A DNA stretch of 7,874 nt from Candidatus Acetothermia bacterium (lineage in GTDB: Bacteria > Bipolaricaulota > Bipolaricaulia > Bipolaricaulales > Bipolaricaulaceae). Each line of letters begins with the position of its first letter. The first letter of the stretch is position 1. Position numbers and translations under genes: made by a program. The notes beneath the pieces are model-generated. The model saw nothing but the letters and a program-made list of their open reading frames with translations, was not told where the DNA came from and did not search any database. Positions 6,975 through 7,874 of the stretch are shown one piece after another. The DNA is taken from the NCBI GenBank assembly GCA_003551325.1, contig PUMK01000268.1, forward strand, positions 1 through 7,874. Direction: 5' to 3'.

Positions 6975-7735
6975 CACGGCAGCGCCTCCAGGGGCACTAA
7001 CGGCCCATCCTTGCACAGGCGCAGCGTTCCCTTGCGCGTGATCACGACGCACCCTTGGCAGGTTCCGTGTCCGCAGCCCATGCGCTCCTCCAACGCCATG
7101 TAAACTGCATCGCGCGACGGAAGCTCTCGCGCGAGCTGCAGCAGCATTTCCCTTGGACCACATGCGATCACGCCATTGTCGGGCTTCCACAAGGCCTGCG
7201 CTCGGGCACTGGCAGTGCCTTGTCCGAGTTCCTCAACAACGAACGTCGTGTCCGGAAGAACCTCAGCCGCATCGCGTGTGCGAAGCCCGAAGGCGGTCGC
7301 ATCCACGAGTTCCGGGTGACGACGCCAGAAGAAGTGGAGCGGCGCGATACCACTTCCCCCACCGACAAGGAGATAGCGACGTGTCGGATCAACTGCACGC
7401 CTGTAGGGAACGCCATACGGGCCGCGAAGCTCAAACGAGGTACCTGGAACTGCTCCTGCCAACCTCGCCCGCAGCAGGCCCTCGTCCTTCACGAAGAACT
7501 GCACCCGCTTCCCTTCAACCCGCAGGACCGACAGCGCCCGAGGCAGCACGGGACCGCCCTCCATCCGAACCATCATGAACTGACCAGGCTCGGCCGGAAT
7601 CACGCGCTCGGCCTCAAGCTCGACAACGCTGTACCCTCCCCGGTTTCGTCTTGCAACGACGCAAGCGGATTGCCAACATAAAAAAAGCGACCCCGTTGGG
7701 GTCGCAGCTTGCTCTGCCATCCTTTGGTCTACCAC
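6971..7735 (-). CDS. pyrK: Dihydroorotate dehydrogenase B, electron transfer subunit (FAD, 2Fe-2S)
   Basis: PyrK carries electrons from the FMN of PyrD through a [2Fe-2S] cluster and FAD to NAD+. The 254-residue length from the chosen start matches B. subtilis PyrK (about 256). Seen in order: PGQFMMVRM (50-58), FAD-binding R-A-L-S (66-69), GPYG (105-108), the NAD-binding LLVGGGSGIAPL (122-133), ACGP (191-194), and a C-terminal cluster site Cys221-x4-Cys226-x2-Cys229-x11-Cys241 in MGCGHGTCQGCV...LCKDGP. The start is hard to place. Homology to the family begins around residue 24 (ACVVARR), but no ATG, GTG or TTG is in frame between the terminator hairpin (7705-7680) and GTG at 7603, which would delete the first beta strand. 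GTG at 7735 has GAGGAGG 10 nt upstream and is preferred; ATG at 7720 has no spaced ribosome binding site. Either choice puts the terminator inside the coding region. Confidence 0.92.
   Translation of the reverse strand: MVDQRMAEQAATPTGSLFLCWQSACVVARRNRGGYSVVELEAERVIPAEPGQFMMVRMEGGPVLPRALSVLRVEGKRVQFFVKDEGLLRARLAGAVPGTSFELRGPYGVPYRRAVDPTRRYLLVGGGSGIAPLHFFWRRHPELVDATAFGLRTRDAAEVLPDTTFVVEELGQGTASARAQALWKPDNGVIACGPREMLLQLARELPSRDAVYMALEERMGCGHGTCQGCVVITRKGTLRLCKDGPLVPLEALPW
7680..7705 (-). terminator. Intrinsic terminator inside the 5' end of pyrK, likely attenuator
   Basis: The reverse strand has GCGACCCC (7705-7698), loop AAC, GGGGTCGC (7694-7687), then seven T (7686-7680): a perfect 8-bp stem with a U-tract. 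It lies about 60 nt downstream of the predicted transcription start and covers codons 11-19 of pyrK read from GTG 7735 (residues ATPTGSLFL). Termination here would give a leader RNA of about 86 nt. I found no strong alternative RNA pairing that would break it; a 4-bp helix GCAG (7717-7714)/CTGC (7707-7704) competes only with its two bottom pairs. Confidence 0.8.
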
Positions 7736-7745
7736 GCCCGATGAA

Positions 7746-7752
7746 CCTCCTC
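7746..7752 (-). promoter_or_regulatory. Ribosome binding site of pyrK
   Basis: GAGGAGG on the reverse strand is a near-ideal Shine-Dalgarno sequence. The only start codon at workable distance is the in-frame GTG at 7735, 10 nt away. The 5' end of a transcript starting at or before 7768 (UCUCC, 7768-7764) could pair with GGAGG (7750-7746). Confidence 0.65.
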
Positions 7753-7771
7753 TATCGCTCACCGGAGACGC

Positions 7772-7800
7772 ATTATACTGCACGCCTGCACGCACGCCAA
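7772..7800 (-). promoter_or_regulatory. Promoter of the pyrKDFE-helicase cluster
   Basis: Reverse strand: -35 TTGGCG (7800-7795), a 17-bp spacer, and a perfect -10 TATAAT (7777-7772). The expected start is near 7765, in the run T-C-C-G-G (7766-7762). Sixteen of the 17 spacer bases are two tandem copies of GCGTGCAG (7793-7778). This is the strongest vegetative-type promoter in the window. Confidence 0.75.
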
Positions 7801-7874
7801 GCGCTAACGCAGACAAGGTTGCTGGCCATCAGCGCACGGTCGGCTCCACAGCGGAGCGTCCTTCAGGAAATACC
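7801..7874. other. Window edge upstream of the pyr promoter; no gene recognised
   Basis: Two reverse-strand frames are open from the edge, to stops at 7831-7829 (14 codons) and 7806-7804 (22 codons). Either could be the end of a gene beyond the window, but neither short tail resembles a family I know. A 5-bp inverted repeat GCTCC/GGAGC (7843-7857) lacks a T-run. Nothing else is supported here. Confidence 0.3.

Noticed and set aside
6214..7041. Rightward ORF of 275 codons
   Set aside because: It is antisense to pyrD, with low-complexity Ala/Pro/Ser/Arg content. The leftward frame has the full set of PyrD motifs.
7617..7679. ATG at 7679 right after the U-run, as a start for a peptide or for pyrK
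   Set aside because: It is out of frame with pyrK and reaches a stop after about 20 codons. Using it for pyrK would need a frameshift or transcriptional slippage on the seven-T run, for which there is no further support.
7755..7768. Match to the PyrR-binding loop: CGGUGA fits the CNGNGA hexaloop and UCCGGUGAG fits UCCNGNGAG
   Set aside because: The flanking stem does not fit the ARUC/GGYU consensus (UCUC and GCGA, one internal mismatch). The motif also sits at the extreme 5' end of the predicted transcript, so its upstream arm would mostly not be transcribed.
7843..7857. Inverted repeat GCTCC-N5-GGAGC near the right edge as a terminator
   Set aside because: The stem is only 5 bp and there is no T-run on either strand.

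Overview
The window is a GC-rich bacterial chromosome segment with dense, ordinary-looking gene packing. A rubredoxin beside an FAD/NAD(P)H oxidoreductase, and an NAD-linked dihydroorotate dehydrogenase (PyrK plus PyrD type B) in place of a quinone-linked one, suggest an anaerobic or oxygen-avoiding bacterium. The Thermus-type PyrE and the divergent GlmS fit a deep-branching or uncultured lineage, but I cannot name the taxon from sequence alone. I see no mobile element, CRISPR array, tRNA or rRNA.

Left part (1-2578): a leftward pair, rubredoxin then an FAD-dependent pyridine-nucleotide oxidoreductase cut by the window edge, is transcribed divergently from a rightward glmS-like gene. The 146-bp divergent spacer holds a -10 box on each strand and a perfect 7-bp inverted repeat placed upstream of the glmS-side -10 box. 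The glmS-like product has both a glutaminase and a sugar-isomerase part and should make glucosamine-6-phosphate for cell-wall synthesis.

Right part (7800 down to 2600, all leftward): a compact cluster pyrK-pyrD-pyrF-pyrE, with 4-, 20- and 4-bp overlaps, followed after 58 bp by a UvrD/PcrA-type SF1A helicase with a TTG start. PyrK and PyrD form the heteromeric dihydroorotate dehydrogenase that turns dihydroorotate into orotate and passes electrons to NAD+. PyrE adds ribose-phosphate to orotate and PyrF decarboxylates OMP to UMP. The cluster therefore encodes the last three steps of UMP synthesis; carbamoyl-phosphate synthetase, pyrB and pyrC are not in the window. The helicase gene converges on the glmS-like gene with only 21 bp between stop codons.

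The most interesting piece is the control region of the pyr cluster (7680-7800). A strong promoter (TTGGCG, 17 bp, TATAAT) is followed by a Shine-Dalgarno sequence, an in-frame GTG start and then a textbook intrinsic terminator (8-bp perfect GC-rich stem, 3-nt loop, seven U). That terminator lies inside the first 20 codons of pyrK rather than in an untranslated leader. It looks like an attenuator whose function would depend on translation of pyrK itself. The rest of the window is well-known housekeeping biochemistry with a few residue-level oddities.
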